From the NCBI GenBank assembly GCA_002794785.1, contig NBBA01000009.1, positions 1,736,001 through 1,800,000 of the forward strand: a stretch of DNA of 64,000 nucleotides, written 5' to 3'. Below, one piece after another: positions 31,442 through 44,219 of the stretch. Below the pieces are notes generated by a model, which was not told where the DNA came from, did not search any database, and worked only from the letters and a program-made list of their open reading frames with translations. Origin of the DNA: Coniferiporia sulphurascens. Lineage: Eukaryota > Basidiomycota > Agaricomycetes > Hymenochaetales > Hymenochaetaceae. A program made the position numbers and the translations under genes. Positions within the stretch are counted from its first letter, which is position 1. The number at the start of each line of letters is the position of its first letter.

Positions 31442-33114
31442 TTATTTCCTATCCCCAGGTCCCGAACTAGCGCCCTTCTCGCTTCTTAACGAAGTACTCC
31501 CAGGTACAGCAGGGGATGCGGATCTAGGAAGACCCTGCGCGGTCCGATTATCGTCGACGCCGAGAACGACGTCATGCTTCCCGAGCTTCGCCTTAATGAA
31601 GCCCTTCCCCGCTTGCTTGAGAAGCGCTCGGCGCCCGATGCCGCACGCGTCTATATACACTAGACCAACATTGCGGACGGCGTGTCCGACGAGAAGCGAT
31701 GTATCTCCCACATCCTTCCCGTATCTATAAAGGGTTATTTGTAATATGAGTATTCCATATTGACAGGATTACGAAGCGTATGGGGATGACGTACTTGTGG
31801 CTGAGAGCCTCACTCAGACGTAGGGTACCGTGTTCAACAAGCTGTTTTGCGGAATGCTCCACAGTGGTCAAGAGCATGTCCGTCGATAGTAAAATTCGAT
31901 TCTTGAGGGGTAGCTGCGTCGGAGTTTTCGAGATATCGGCAGACTTCCCCTTTGCCTTCCCTTTAGTATCGTCATTGCTCCCGCTAACATAACCGACGGC
32001 GCGCTCAAGCATGTCATGGATCAAACCCGTCGTCTTCGCGGACACCTCAACGGCCTTTCCCGAAATGCCGTGAATACGTCGTACGTGCCCACGCGTGGAC
32101 TCGGAGAAGACCAGTGGTTGCGTAGTTGGTGTGGAGTGCGCTATGTAAAAAGAAGACGCTGCGCCGAATCCTGTCGTAATCGTGTCCGTCACGTAGACCA
32201 GGCCTCGACTGTTTGACCGGTGGAGTTAGTTCATGCCTGAAATATCGTCATTCAAGAGGCGGTGCATACCTGATTATCGAGGCCGTTTTCATCATTGTAT
32301 CTTGCATCTCCACGGGGACAGGATGAACGTAGACCTCCCTCACCGCCTCCCCTTCTGCATATTCTGGAAGCTCAATGATGACAGGATCCTTCTCGTGTCC
32401 TTTTGTACTGAGCGCCTCATCTTCACGAATATGGAACTGCTCCCCGAGCGTGCCGACGACTTTGCCATCGTTTTCGTCGACCAGAACAAGCCTCCCCCGA
32501 AGATCCTCGTCCACTTCTGGAGTATCGACTTTCGAAATGGACCTTGGTGGAAGAGGAGGCGGGGGTGCCGGGGCAGCAGATGGTTGGCCCGGTACACCCT
32601 GGCGCTGGGCGGGGGGAGGAGGAACGGCACGCTTTGACGTTGAAGTATTAGAATGGTATACGGGATACGGATTAGATACAGAGTAATTCGGAGGTGGCCC
32701 ATCCAACGCATCCACTTCCTCTACCGCAGCATACTGTGCCAGGATCACTTCGAATGTCTCTTGACCCTCCACATCTAGTCGTTCCGTAGGCTCCGGCAAC
32801 TTTATGGCCCACTTTGCATGTCCGTTGTATCCGCCGCCGCCCTCGAAAATAAATGTCCTCTCGGAGCGAGTGTGCTTTATGACCTGCGTTGGTGCAATGA
32901 GCATCTCGCGCGCGCCGATGCGCAGCACGAGCCAGATATCATCTTCCGCCCCTCCGTCCTTCCTCCCGTCGGATGCCGAAAGAGAAATGTACTGGAGGGC
33001 GAGATCGCCAACGATGCGACCATCTACCTCTGGAAGCAACGCCTCGACATCATGCAGGGTAACGAGAAGGAAACCTCGCGCTGAATCGGAGGCAATTGCC
33101 ACTGTCGTCACCAT
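31442..33114 (-). CDS. Spartin-like protein with senescence domain
   Basis: Three exons, 33114-32270, 32208-31795 and 31724-31442, encode 513 aa. The N-terminal half (MVTTVAIASDSARGFLL...) resembles the plant-type senescence/spartin N-terminal region. A Pro-rich linker at about 160-190 (PPPPAQRQGVPGQPSAAPAPPPPLPPR is its core) follows. The C-terminal senescence domain has SRGLVYVTDTITTGFGAA, GLIHDMLERAVGYVSG, KNRILLSTDMLLTTVEHSAKQLV and LVGHAVRNVGLVYIDACGIGRRALLK. Animal spartin acts on lipid droplets and mitochondria; a lipid-linked role is inferred here. A Lys/Gly-rich insert (KGKAKGKSAD) interrupts the domain. No transmembrane segment is obvious apart from the Gly/Ala-rich helices of the domain itself. 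Confidence 0.82.
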
Positions 33115-33546
33115 CGTTGACTCTGAATGATCTTAACCGCTTTGTCCCTATTTTCGTATCTTTAGATTTCGCTTTTGCTTTTAATTTTGTCTTCGTCCAC
33201 AGCAAATGAGATGACTGTAGCCAAGAGGAGAGTGGACTTGAATGAACGTCGCCATCTCGACTGGAGTGGGTCGTCTCAAGATGGAGCTGCGGCGGACGAT
33301 TGGCTTTCGGCTGGCTCCGGCAAAGATCTCCGACACGGTACATCCCGTGACCTGAACGGGCCGATGCCATGGACAATGGACTACGTAATGCAAAAAATAT
33401 CTTTTTAATCTCAAAAACTCCTTCGAGAGACATATTGAAAGAAAACGGAAACCTCCGGGTGTTCGATTTATTCGATTTGGTTTTAGATACAACGGATACG
33501 AGTGAATAAACATAGTCTACAATTAATCTGACATCGCTTTGTACAT
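33115..33546. other. Intergenic: spartin-like gene promoter, ADH 3' flank
   Basis: No gene seen. It contains the upstream region of the spartin-like gene and the 3' flank of the dehydrogenase. Confidence 0.5.
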
Positions 33547-34989
33547 TTATACTAGGTCCTGAGTAAGGACGTAGCGGTACCGGACCTTCCCACTCAGGAG
33601 ACCGTCAATCGCCTTCTGGCAGTCTTTCATCGGCATTTCCTCAATCCTATACATGGTTTTATTTCGTCAACAGAACGTATAAATAAAATACGCGGATAAT
33701 ACTCACCAGGGTTTGATGCCCTTCTCCGCGGCAATCTGCAGCATCTCGAGGGCCTCTTTCTTCGAGCCGATGTGAGATCCACCGATGTAGCTTCCGTTAT
33801 TAAGTAGCGTGAATCCGGTAATGGGCGGCAGAGCCTTCTCGGGCAGAGCAACGCAGATGAACTTGCCATGTACGTTCAGCATGCTGCCGGCGTGTGAATG
33901 ATCAGTACGAACAGGACGCGTTATTAATACGTTATGAACTCACGAGATGTATTCGCTGAGAGGGAATCCCTCAACGGCATCACGTGTGGAAATAATAATG
34001 TCCAGTTTATATTGGTAGTTGTTCTGGAAGCCAGGAGAATCAAGGATGTAATGGTCGACGCCCATCTTACGGCAGTCTTCTTCCTTGTTGTGGCTATGCG
34101 AGAACGCATACACCTCACACCCAAGTGCTTTGGCAAACAGGATCGCGTAATGTCCCTGAGGAAATGGAAAGCAAATGTATTAAGAGAGTGAACCAAATTG
34201 AAATTATGTAGAGCGCGGACGCAGAGCGGATTCGAAGAGCACATACCAGTCCACCGATACCGATGATTCCGACCTTCTTTCCCGGGCCGGCCCCGTTCCG
34301 GATGAGCGGCGAGTAAACAGTAAGACCGCCACAGAGCATCGAGCATGCATCTGCGGAGGTCACGCCCTCCGGGATGGGGAAAACGTAGCGCCAGTCCGCA
34401 ATAATGCCCGTTGAGTACCCTCCGAGCGTTCGCACGCCATCGGGGTACTTGTCTCCGTACGTGTCGATGCGCTTCGCGCAGTAGTTCTCGTTGTCGTGCT
34501 TGCAAAGTGTGCAGTCGTAGCACGACGCAATTTGAGCGCCTACACCAACACGGTCGCCGACTTTGATGCCCTCCACCTCCGAGCCGACACGCACTACCGT
34601 TCCGGCGATCTCGTGACTGCAGCGGGGAAGCATCGGAAGTGAGAGTGAGCATGAATAGACACGGTGGTAGTGTAGGATAAATGCTCACCCGACGACGAGG
34701 GGGACCTGGATAGCACCCCAGCCAGAGCTCAGTGTGTGCACGTCCGATCCGCAGACACTGCATAAATGCGTTCGGCGATCACCTCACCGAGTGAGACAAA
34801 GCGAGACTCACCCGCAGTGTGTGATGGCAACCTCAACGTCGGTCTCTGCCCACTTTTTCGACGGGTACTCAACGATGCTGAAGTCCTTCCAGTTCGCCGT
34901 ATCTAGTCCGGGGTGAGCTCATCGTGGACCATCATAGTAGGCTCGGACGTACCAGTGATACCGTATCCCCTGTACGTTTTCTGGGCCAT
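33547..34989 (-). CDS. NADP-dependent zinc alcohol dehydrogenase (CAD/ADH6-like), 7 exons
   Basis: Medium-chain zinc dehydrogenase that interconverts aldehydes and alcohols. Exons 34989-34953, 34902-34812, 34757-34689, 34616-34247, 34155-33944, 33883-33707 and 33646-33547, for 351 aa, the usual family length. The protein starts MAQKTYRGYGITG. Catalytic zinc ligands are seen in THCGVCGSD and GHEIAGTVVRVGSEVEG. The four structural zinc cysteines are in CYDCTLCKHDNENYC. The coenzyme fold shows GIIGIGGLGHYA, with SHSHNKEED in place of an acidic residue, which favours NADPH. It ends VRYRYVLTQDLV. Many fungal relatives reduce aromatic and aliphatic aldehydes, as in lignin-derived aldehyde detoxification; this is inferred. 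No cytosolic export signal is present. Confidence 0.93.
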
Positions 34990-35897
34990 CTTCAAGAAGT
35001 AATTGTAGGTTAGTGGGTCCGGAAGTGTTCAACCAACCGAGAGATCTGTAAAGACGGCGGAGGGAGAAGTGAAGAGACGAGTAAAGAAAGCTCTCGGCAT
35101 GGTGGGCGGCTTAAGAACAGAAATTGAGCGGGTCTAGCGGCCCGGCGATTGCTATCGCGGAGCGGCAGGGTTGGTCACGGAACGTCACAAAGCTCCTCTA
35201 ATTATAGGGGACAGGCTAGAATTTGAAATAAGACTGGTCCCCGAAGGGACTTTTTGCAATTCGGAGGTAGAGCGTATAAATACACTTAGCAGATGGACCG
35301 CGGACATGGATTGAAAGGATGAATTCCAAAGTGAGGTATTTTTTCGAGACGGGTTTCCGATCAAAAAAGAAATAATGTGGGAGAGAAATACCGTATATAG
35401 ATCCAGTACGCCGCTCAAAACAGACGACGGCACTAGGGCAACGAAATCCAATCGGAGCAGTCCCTATGGCTCTTTCCCACTTACTACTTCATGTGCATCT
35501 ACTATTCCCTGCTAATGGGGACCTCTTTCGCGAAACATCTACTGCCCATCGGTACTCGAGCCTTGGAAGGTCCTGATACGCTAAGTTGTTCCTACGAGTC
35601 GCACCTCGCCCTGCTCCTTTCTTTTTCTTCATAACCAAGTACAACAATCAATCACAATCAGGAACAGCATGTGATCCGAGAGTTCGAGCCAACCGACCGG
35701 ATTCGGTAGTCATACTGGAGACGTGCCAAAACGAGCAAGAAAAGCAAGCCACAAATGCACCCGGCTAATTCCACACTCAACACTTTCAAACTCCCCGAGG
35801 AAAGAAATGCGAGACATGGATCTATATTAGTCGCTAAGCTTCAGGAATGACATGGATTACGTATTGTAAATTTTAAGAGAATAACCCATCAGCTCGT
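34990..35897. other. Intergenic between ADH and the secreted repeat protein
   Basis: No gene recognised; the ADH promoter lies in the left part. Open frames here are short and lack domains. Confidence 0.5.
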
Positions 35898-36693
35898 CTA
35901 GCAGATGGTGAGCAGGCTCCCGACGACATCGAGGCCGAGGGACAAGAGGGTCGTCGCAATGCAAAGCACGAGCGGGACGAGTTCCACAAGGAGACCATCC
36001 ATCAACGCAAGCACAGCACCGATGAGCTCGCACAGACAGTTGCCCAATGCGACGTCTACAATCACACCGAGCAGAATCTGGACGTCGGCGACAAGACTGA
36101 GGACAAGGCCGAGGACAGTGCATAGAGCCTAAAAGAAGTTTCCTTCAGTAAACTCCCAAACATAGTTTTCAGTGCACAACTTACAATAAGGATCTCTGAA
36201 AGGACACGAGCGCAGTCGTAGGTGCTATCCGAGCAGCCATCAAGGGCCTTCAGCTGCACAACCGCGTCACCGATAACGGACACCACAGCGGACAGGACAG
36301 GCTTGATAGTTGCCGCAGTCGCGTTCGAAGAAGTAAGGTACCCTTTAATTGTATCCATCAATGACTTATCCACGCAAAATACTAGCAAAAGAACTTACCA
36401 AGCGCATCGATGTGGACACCAAGGTTCACCTTCAGCTCCGTCAAGATCGAGACGCACCCGGTGTCACGGGCATGAACCTTCGCTCCGGCAGCCGCTCCTG
36501 CGGCAGCATCTACGTGGCGAACGTGCACCTTAGCAGCAGCCGCAGCCCCTGCCTCCGCATCCACGAAACGTGCGTGGACATCCGCACCAGCAACAGCGCC
36601 AACCTTGGCATCGACGAGGGGAGCCGCGAACGCGGACGGGACAAGAGAAAGAGCAGCGGCCGCCGCGACAGAGAGGATGCTGAAGACACGCAT
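35898..36693 (-). CDS. Secreted hydrophobic Cys protein with three 17-residue repeats
   Basis: Exons 36693-36399, 36342-36185 and 36128-35898 encode 227 aa. A signal peptide is clear (MRVFSILSVAAAAALSLVPSAFA). Residues 26-76 form three tandem 17-residue units of the form VDAxxGAxAxAxVHxRx. A Cys-containing start CVSILTELKVNLGVHIDALG follows. Then come long hydrophobic helices, with Cys at GCSDSTYDCARVL, ALCTVLGLVLSLVADVQILLG, GNCLCELIGAVL and a final LLTIC. I do not recognise a named family; similar secreted, helix-rich Cys proteins are common in agaricomycetes. It might be a cell-surface or membrane-active protein. The exon chain is open throughout, and the TATA box lies 112 nt upstream. Confidence 0.75.
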
Positions 36694-36804
36694 TGTAAAA
36701 ATGAGAGTGGTTGTTTAAAAGAGTGGGAGGGTGAGCTGAAAGCTGGCTGGGGGAGTGAAAGAGAACTCGAGAGGTGGATGGGTTTTTTGACAATGGAGGG
36801 GACT

Positions 36805-36813
36805 CTTTTTATA
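36805..36813 (-). promoter_or_regulatory. TATA box of the secreted repeat protein gene
   Basis: TATAAAAAG on the minus strand, 112 nt upstream of the ATG at 36693; a strong match to the consensus. Confidence 0.55.
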
Positions 36814-38596
36814 CTATTAGCTCACTAGCCGGTGCCGGCAGTGAAGCGTGTTGTCGCTACACTTAGGCGATATCCGTCCGGGCCAATATTCATTTTTAGC
36901 TCCAAATTTCGGTGTTCTCTTCTTTCGGGAAGGCCTGCGAGTCCATTTTTTAGTCCAGTCACAGGGCGCGATGTCGGACTTGACTCTAGAAACACGACTA
37001 GCCTCTACATTAAGGTACTTAAAGGTCCAGACGTCACGTTGTCGGCCTGGCGGACGATCTGAGCTCGAGTGTTACCGGAACTCTGAAGAGTAGCATTGCG
37101 AGAGGTCATGGTATTGGCGTCCATAATAAAAGATACACGAGTTTGACACCAGGTTAAGTTGCAAAATATGCGTACGGTTGACACCAGGTCTGTTCCGTCC
37201 ACGATAGTGACTACTGAGATAGCGGGGGTATCTTTTACTCTAGACTTACGTGATGGAGATGTTCCTGTTTTAACTGAACGTTATCCGAAATATGCTTTAG
37301 CATCGGCTGAGACGGTTAGCCCTATGCTACTTACCGTCGGTAATGGGAGAGTATGCCGTCGCTATCGTTGTTTCCGCTTTCACTGAATTTTTATATGAGG
37401 ACTCGTGTGGCCGAACTTTTCGGTGCTCATTGAGGCACTTTCAGCCTTCCCCGGAGGCCGGGATCTGAGCTAAAAATACAATCACTATTATCCAAGGTTT
37501 CAGGCAGGTCTAAAAGTACTGAATTGGGAAAACGTCTGTATAAATCGGAGATTGATACGAGTGTCGTATCGCATATTGATACCTTATATGCGACCTATTT
37601 ACTAGTAGTGCAGTCCGAGCGCTTGGTCTATGGTGACTGAATCTTGATTGTCAAAACGCTTATAGTAAACCAGTCAACCTGAGCAACTCTATTCTACTCA
37701 GGAGTCAGGGTGCTCATCCAAGAGAGCAAGTAAAAATGCTTCTCCGTTCTCTTTCTTCTGAGTCACAGTACTGAGCAGTCAGCGCTTCCGGTGCGGTATC
37801 TTTCAGCCCACACTCAGCAGAGTGCTGCAAGGAGTTCACTAAGGCAGGTATTCCGGCGTGCCCGCCATACAAAGGACGGCTTAAAGAAAAAAGGGCTAGC
37901 AAGGCGATATAACTGATGGCTCTTTTGTTCAAGTTATAATCCCTCTCACAGGCTCTCGGCCCCTGTAGGACAATTTCCCCCTGAGGAGCTTCAAGTCAGT
38001 GTACTGGGAGAAAATACTACTGCTGAGAATACCGGACTCTCCTTCGTTCTGAGGAGCACAAGTGTGTCATATGCAGAAACGAGATCTTCCGCTCCCATCA
38101 ACATCTCAAACTAGGACGATGGTCATGTTTATTACGGTCTTCCCGCTTACTGCCGCTGCGATCAATCTGGCTCTAGGGGCGCTCTCATATAGTAGCCCCA
38201 TAAAGATATACCTACAGTAAACGGGCAGCAGATGCCAGGTGCCATGCTTTTATACTTATATTTGGTTCGAGTTGCAAACATGTTTTAGAAGCATAACATC
38301 ATGTTTGTTGCCTCTACTGTTACTAACTTGAAGCGGTAAGCACAACCACAAGTTCCATTTCGGTTCCGACGACTCAGCCCGAGGCTCTCCGACCCTTTGC
38401 GTAGCGGGAGTTACCGAACGAAGCGAGGTTAGTCCCTAGCGAATCCAAGGACCTTGCCACGACTTCATTTGGTATCGTAAAATCAGCCGTATCTCAGACA
38501 AAGCAGAATAAGTAAATTTCTACGCAAGTACAGCCCTCAATAATTTAGAAATCCGAATTTTCCCAAAGAGAAAAGGGGAGAGCAGCGGCAGCAGGA
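36814..38596. other. 1.8-kb stretch without a recognisable gene
   Basis: I see no coding exon chain, transposon end or repeat here. Short frames on both strands have no domain. Confidence 0.45.
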
Positions 38597-39521
38597 CTAA
38601 TAGGCAATCCGTACGCACTTGCCCTCCCACTGCGACCAATCAGCCAACGCTTGCTCTACAATGAAGTGTGCGACGTCCGATCTACTGATGCTGTACGCAC
38701 AAGACATATCAGTGTCTTTCGCGCGGTACTTCGCGCCTGTGGGTGCGTCACCGGTACATGCACCATTTGTGAGCAATGCCGGGCGCACAATGACAACGCG
38801 CGTCAACCAGCCCTCGTCGCCAGCACGCGCCTCCCAGCCGGGAGGGAGGATCTGCTCGTCGGGCTCGCCGTCCGCAGCGGACCACGACCAGCCCGCCGCA
38901 TGCGAAAGCCCACGCTCCATGCCGAGTTTGTCTGCGTGTGGCATGTCCAAAAGGTACTTGTACATTGGTTTTATAGGGAGCGGTAAAGTGGATTCAGAGC
39001 GTCCGAGGCCGTTTGATGACACGCAAACGAGCCGTGGTTGCGAGGGCAAGTCACGTGGGAAGGTCGCGAGGAGGTTCAACATACAACGCGCGCAGAGATC
39101 CGGCGGAGTGATGATGAGACCTTTGGTGAGACTGATATTCAGCGTCGTAGAGCCTGGATGGTGGGTGATCAGCGTACATAATATAAAACAACGTCGGCGT
39201 ACGTACCGATCGAGAAAATCACAATATCTACCGCAGAGTCATCGCCTTCTGCAGCAACTTTCCATGCCCCGCGGACGTCTTCTTCCTCTAGAGCATTGCC
39301 AGGTACTATGCGTGCTTTACCAGAGGCAATGTACGGCTGTATGTCTTTGTCCTTATCGAAACATGCTTTATTGCGTAATAGGAAGGTGACTGTCGCGCCC
39401 TTCTCTGAACGGCTAATGTCAGCACCAGGTCGTATCAAAAATCCCCACAATACGTACTGAGGAGCCTCTGCGCGACAAGACGACCGATTCCACGCGAACC
39501 GCCGATTACAAATACTTTCGT
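38597..39521 (-). CDS. NAD(P)-binding reductase/epimerase-like protein, copy 1, no ATG start
   Basis: Paralogue of the gene at 55296-56238. Exons 39521-39458, 39404-39207 and 39153-38597 (64, 198 and 557 nt) have the same lengths as the other copy. It encodes about 272 residues: TKVFVIGGSRGIGRLVAQRLL (Rossmann GxxxxxG loop), ATVTFLLRN, KARIVPG, AVDIVIFSIG, RLVCVSSNGLGR, YKYLLDMPHADKLGMERGLSHAAGW and a conserved end WEGKCVRIAY. It looks like an atypical short-chain dehydrogenase of the NmrA/epimerase sort; substrate unknown. At the position of the ATG in copy 2 this copy has ACG (39521-39519). No ATG occurs in frame between it and an upstream TAA, so it may be a recent pseudogene or use a non-AUG start. 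Confidence 0.72.
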
Positions 39522-39955
39522 TGTGATCGAGAGAGAGGAGATTGTGTAAGTCTGGGACGTCGGCTCTGATAATGCAGACTGTCTGAGGCCGTCCACTTTG
39601 CTTTATACCCCATTTCTGCGTAGGCGAGAGGCAACTGGAGTGATGCGATAGATAGGCCGGCTAGGAGTGTATACTGCCGAGAGTTCCGCCATCTAATTTT
39701 AATGAGAAATTACTGCGGGCGGTGTGCGACTTTGAGTGTGCGCGTCGCGCGACTCGGGTACAGCAGAGCGCTCTGTCCCAATCTGGAAAATGATTAAGTA
39801 AGTACAGTGGTGTTCCTGGATACCAGTAAGCCACCATCATTATCTTTGTCCCAGCCTCACAGCACCGCCAGATTGTCAAGATTAAGCCCTAGACCTGACG
39901 GATACTTGCCTCTGCAGCTGTAACTGTACAACCAAAACTTCGGGAGTCTAAAGAA
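39522..39955. other. Head-to-head intergenic region
   Basis: A 434-bp spacer between the divergent reductase copy 1 (minus) and the MBL-fold gene (plus); it must hold both promoters. No further feature seen. Confidence 0.5.
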
Positions 39956-41143
39956 ATGGATAAACTACAGGTGTTGCCAAACATCTCACGAGTACGGTAT
40001 TCAACTCCTTCGGGACGCATAGCATTCGAGATTCGCTGATGAAACACCTGTGTATGAAGTTAAGCGACTACGTTGTGCGAATATTGGGTCAGGTGCATAT
40101 ATGATGTCCATCAAGGGATTCACTGCCTAATACTCTGATAGAATCCGGGGAAGTACACCCTCCAAGGAACGAATACCTATCTTGTCGGCCTACGCCCTCC
40201 ATACATCCTTATAGACACAGGCGAGGGAAAGGACACATATCCGTCTTTTCTCGAGTCCGCTATACAAACGTCGTTCCAGAATACGGATAATTCTGGGGAA
40301 CCAAGCTGTCTGGTGTCAGACATTATTATCACGCACAGACATCAGGACCATTTTGGTGGACTCCCTGATGTGTTAAAGCTGTTACACAAGCTACACGACG
40401 AAGGAAGCGTCGAAAAATACATGCCGCCTAGCATCCATAAGTTTCCCTCGCCAACCACGACCACAACATCGACCTATGAATCCTCATTTCAATCTGTACT
40501 CTCTTCCCTCCCCCCAAATACCTATACACCCGCGCCCTCCGGCAAGCCCATCCACGACCTCAACGGTACTCAACGGTTCCAATCTGCCGACGGCTCCATC
40601 TCCCTCGAAGTCTTGCACACGCCAGGCCACACTCCGGACTCAATCTCCCTCCTCTTGCGCCGTATCGGCGCGTCATCGCCACAACACGCGCTCTTCTCGG
40701 CTGATTCCGTGCTTGGACAAGGCACAGCCGTCTTTGAGGACCTCGGCGCGTACATCGGCAGCCTGCAGCGTGTGCTTGCGCGGCGCGACGACGCCTCCGC
40801 CGATGCGGACTTCGGTGTGGTGTACCCCGGCCACGGACCCGTCGTGGAGGACGGGCCTGCGCTCGTCGCGACCTACATCAAGCATCGCATGGAGCGCGAG
40901 GCACAGATCGTTGCTGTCCTGGCCGGTCCGCTGGGTTCTCCGAAAGAGGGAGACGCGAATCCACCGACATGGACGATATGGGGCATCGTCGCGGAGATCT
41001 ACAAAGACTACCCTGATAACCTATGGCTGCCTGCTGCGCACGGCGTTGGGCTGCACTTGAAGAAGCTAGAGGACGAAGGGCGTGCGCGGTGTCTTGGAGA
41101 CGAGGGCGTCAATCAGCGTTGGGCATTGGTTTCGAAGCTCTAG
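39956..41143 (+). CDS. MBL-fold hydrolase, LACTB2-like
   Basis: Metallo-beta-lactamase-fold hydrolase. Exons 39956-39991, 40060-40092 and 40142-41143 encode 356 aa. The start MDKLQVLPNISR joins LSDYVVRILGQ and NPGKYTLQGTNTYLVG, the classic N terminus of LACTB2-type proteins. Metal ligands: THRHQDH (HxHxDH), HTPGHTPDS, FSADSVLGQG and YPGHGP. A C-terminal helical domain follows (HRMEREAQIVAVL, GIVAEIYKDYPDNLWLPAAHGV, HLKKLEDEGRA). LACTB2 proteins act as endoribonucleases in mitochondria; fungal relatives also include thioesterases linked to polyketide clusters. No polyketide synthase is nearby, so the housekeeping type is more likely. The two tiny first exons were recovered from splice sites and the conserved N terminus. 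Confidence 0.9.
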
Positions 41144-44100
41144 CATTGATGAAGTACCAATAGGATGCATATACATACTTACTTGACCCACGAGATTGAA
41201 TATTTCAATAAAATGTCACAGCCTTGAATTATCATATATAATAACGACTCGGACCTATTGTCTCTGAATCCGCGATTCCGAAGAACCTTCCTCGAGAGCA
41301 ATCAATTAAGTTCTGGACCAGTTCATTTAGGCAACGACTAATGCCCGTGTATGAGGAACCCCGAAACTCCTTTCATCCACTACTCTACCGAGACAACCGG
41401 CTCATTTTGTCCGCACAAAGTGGTAGGCAGCACGAACATATAGATTGTTTCTTGCTTCACAGAAGCCGCTATTCTGAAAGGAAGTTAAATGGGAATTCAT
41501 TGTTTCATTCACCACAGCATCATACTGCGACCGAAGTGCCGCAATTAACAAAATTAAGAGGATCACTCCTTACCCTTTTACGGCTTTTAGCCGCTTACTA
41601 TCGATCCGCTCTATTATGGTACAGCCTCACGGAGTATTCCCTTTGTTACTTTGTCGCCAGATGTTCGACTGTATGCCCCAATTTCTTGCAGTACCATTTA
41701 ATCGGCACGTCGTCCTCGCGTGTATTTTGTAGTAAAACCTTATTATAGCGAGTAGCCCGACGTCCCTCTTCAGCCACATTGATCTGCTTAGCCTCCTGTA
41801 AGGAGCCCGTCGGAGCCAGCACTGCAGAGCGGATAGTACGTCCTTGTGCCTTATGCATGGGGCGGTTCTAACTTGACGCCTTGCTGCGAATAGGGTCGAG
41901 ATTATACAGCCGCTCTAGAAGACGTGCAAAGTACTGGGCGGTTCTTTGGGTACCCCAGAGATCACACAAAGCTGCTGAGGAGGGTTACGCACCCGCGATA
42001 TACACCGTAGCCTTCACCACCCGCGAATGGTACGACATCGCTTTACACTGCATCTCCCACCTTGGACGCCGACTATTCACTGATAGGTCCGGACTTCATG
42101 GCGACGAATCCCCTGGTCTTATGAAAGAACTTGCCAGAAATACGACGGATCCGCGTACGCACGACTTTCTGAACTTTGTGGCATGACCCAAGTTTGTAGC
42201 ACCAACAAGGGCCATGCTTGATCTGCGTGAAGTCAGGTCGTCGGCAGGCCTTGCGCGCCCCGTTCAGTCGCTTGTACTGAAACTGATACACTCGTACCTC
42301 CTGACACGCTATGCCCGTTTGCAGACAGGTCCGAAATGAAAACTGGAGCTCTCGTACGCGAAAGCTGCCAGTGCCAGTGGTCGCCGCTCACGGCGAATCC
42401 GAACGGAGAAGCTTTCAATAGGCTCGGGGAACTGGCTGACGTGCGTTTTCATGATCTTACACCCGAAATTCCTTGAGGGAGGTGTGTGTGTATACAGGAG
42501 GCGCACCTGTGGGACAAGAGCTCCCTTGAGTACGCAGCACCAGCGGGACTGGACGTCGACACTTCAGTGAGTCTATCTGATCGCGGCAAGAGAAAAGAGT
42601 GAATATGGAACTCGGCGTTTCCTTCTTATCGCCGCACTCCCCTGGTCTCACCTCTCCATGAATTATTAGGCTAATGCTGTGAGATATAACGCTTCATATA
42701 GTCATGTGTGAAAGGAACGAAGTACGAATACGGATGCAAGGCATAAAGTCCTGATACCGGCAAGGGCCGAACACTGGTCATCGGACCTTTTCGTCTATTT
42801 CTGCTAAACGCATACACCGTGACGCACCTCATACTCATTGTGCAAGCGGGCATGTATTCAATTACGTCGTGCAATATGAAAGCCTGGCATTTCCATGCAA
42901 TTCCCAGACAATTGTAGTGTCTGCCTTGCTCGGTTCCTAACCCGACAAGCCCCGGGCCTTAAGATGAAATGCAAACTAGTTTTGATGAGCGCCTCTGGGT
43001 CCGAATACGGATAGGACTGCCAATTTATGACCAGATAAAAAAGTTACCGGTCTTGGCTTCCCTATTAATACTTCTCCCCTCGGAGCCTGAGGAATCGATG
43101 AGGATGGAACGAGGTTCAGTGAGTTGCGAACCCGGTTACTCGACTCATGCTGGAAGGGAGGCAAATGCACCACCCCAGATAGAAGGCCGAACCAGATATC
43201 GATGCAGGAGTGCGACAATAATTCCTGCTTTTCTTGCGGAAAATCTCCTCTTTCTTTCTATTTGGTGTGAGCACTGAGCAAGAGAATATTTTTCTAACCC
43301 TAGTAAAACTTTAACACAGCCCCTGCTGTACGCATCGTCACGTGCGATGGTCGTGGAAATCCGTATCAAAAAAAAAACGACTTGTGCTCATTTATTCCTC
43401 GCGCCCATCCGAAAATACTCGAGACAATTAAACGGCCTTGCCAGTGTACACTTCTTCGGAAGAACGTCAATGATCTTGAAGCTGTTTAGATGCTAACGGA
43501 ACACACGCGAAAAAGGCGAGAAAGTAATTATTGGGGGATTCTATGAAAATTTATGGCCTACACTTCTCGTTGGGAATACAGGCCCCGAGGACTTTCGATC
43601 ACAAGACTACAAGTCGGACGTGTTGTTTGTTCGTACACCGCCTCTTGTCCCAGGACACAGAGTCTGAAGCTTGGCTAATGCTAGTATGCACAAATCCCGA
43701 CACAAAATTAATGTAGGCAGTGTCGGAGCCAGTTTTTCTATGATGATGGTTCCGTATTACATAAGCCATCACTCAGCGGGCGACTTGGATGTCCGAGTCC
43801 AGCGAGGCGGCTGCTTGGGTTGTTTCCGTCTCTATGAATAGTGCTTTGTCTGCACGGCGCGACATCGGGTCGGACGGCACGTATAGTCCACGCAGGAGCC
43901 GTGATGTCTATGCCTACATGGGCATCGCCCTTATGGAGCGCGATCGCCGTCTGCTCGGGAATGGACTAGACAGTGCGTCGACCTCACCCTTCCAGCACTT
44001 CCGGGAACCATTTCACATACGCCGACTAGGTATTGAAAGGGATGACCCGTAACGGCCATCCCTGAGGACTGCCTCATTCTTCTGCACTAAGCAGGCTAGT

Positions 44101-44180
44101 GGCGACCGGCCCGACCCCTCGTAACAGGCGAACTATGCGCTCCCTGTGGCAGGGCGCGCGCTTACTAGTAGGAGCGAGAA
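41144..44180. other. 3-kb stretch without a recognisable gene
   Basis: Frames of up to 135 codons exist on both strands (for example 41341-41748 plus and 41881-42186 plus), but none shows a domain, a convincing exon chain or a match to neighbouring families. It may hold decayed sequence. Confidence 0.4.
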
Positions 44181-44187
44181 TATAAGG
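44181..44187 (+). promoter_or_regulatory. TATA box of ZC2
   Basis: TATAAGG starting 39 nt before the ZC2 ATG, implying a very short leader. Confidence 0.45.
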
Positions 44188-44219
44188 CCGACCCCCCATC
44201 CAAGCTCAATCCATACTAA

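Noticed and set aside
40313..40330. Start of the MBL gene at 40313
   Set aside because: That codon is GTG in mid-domain; the spliced ATG at 39956 restores the conserved N terminus.
41341..42186. Plus-strand frames of 135 and 101 codons
   Set aside because: No recognisable domain, no consistent exon chain and no family relation.
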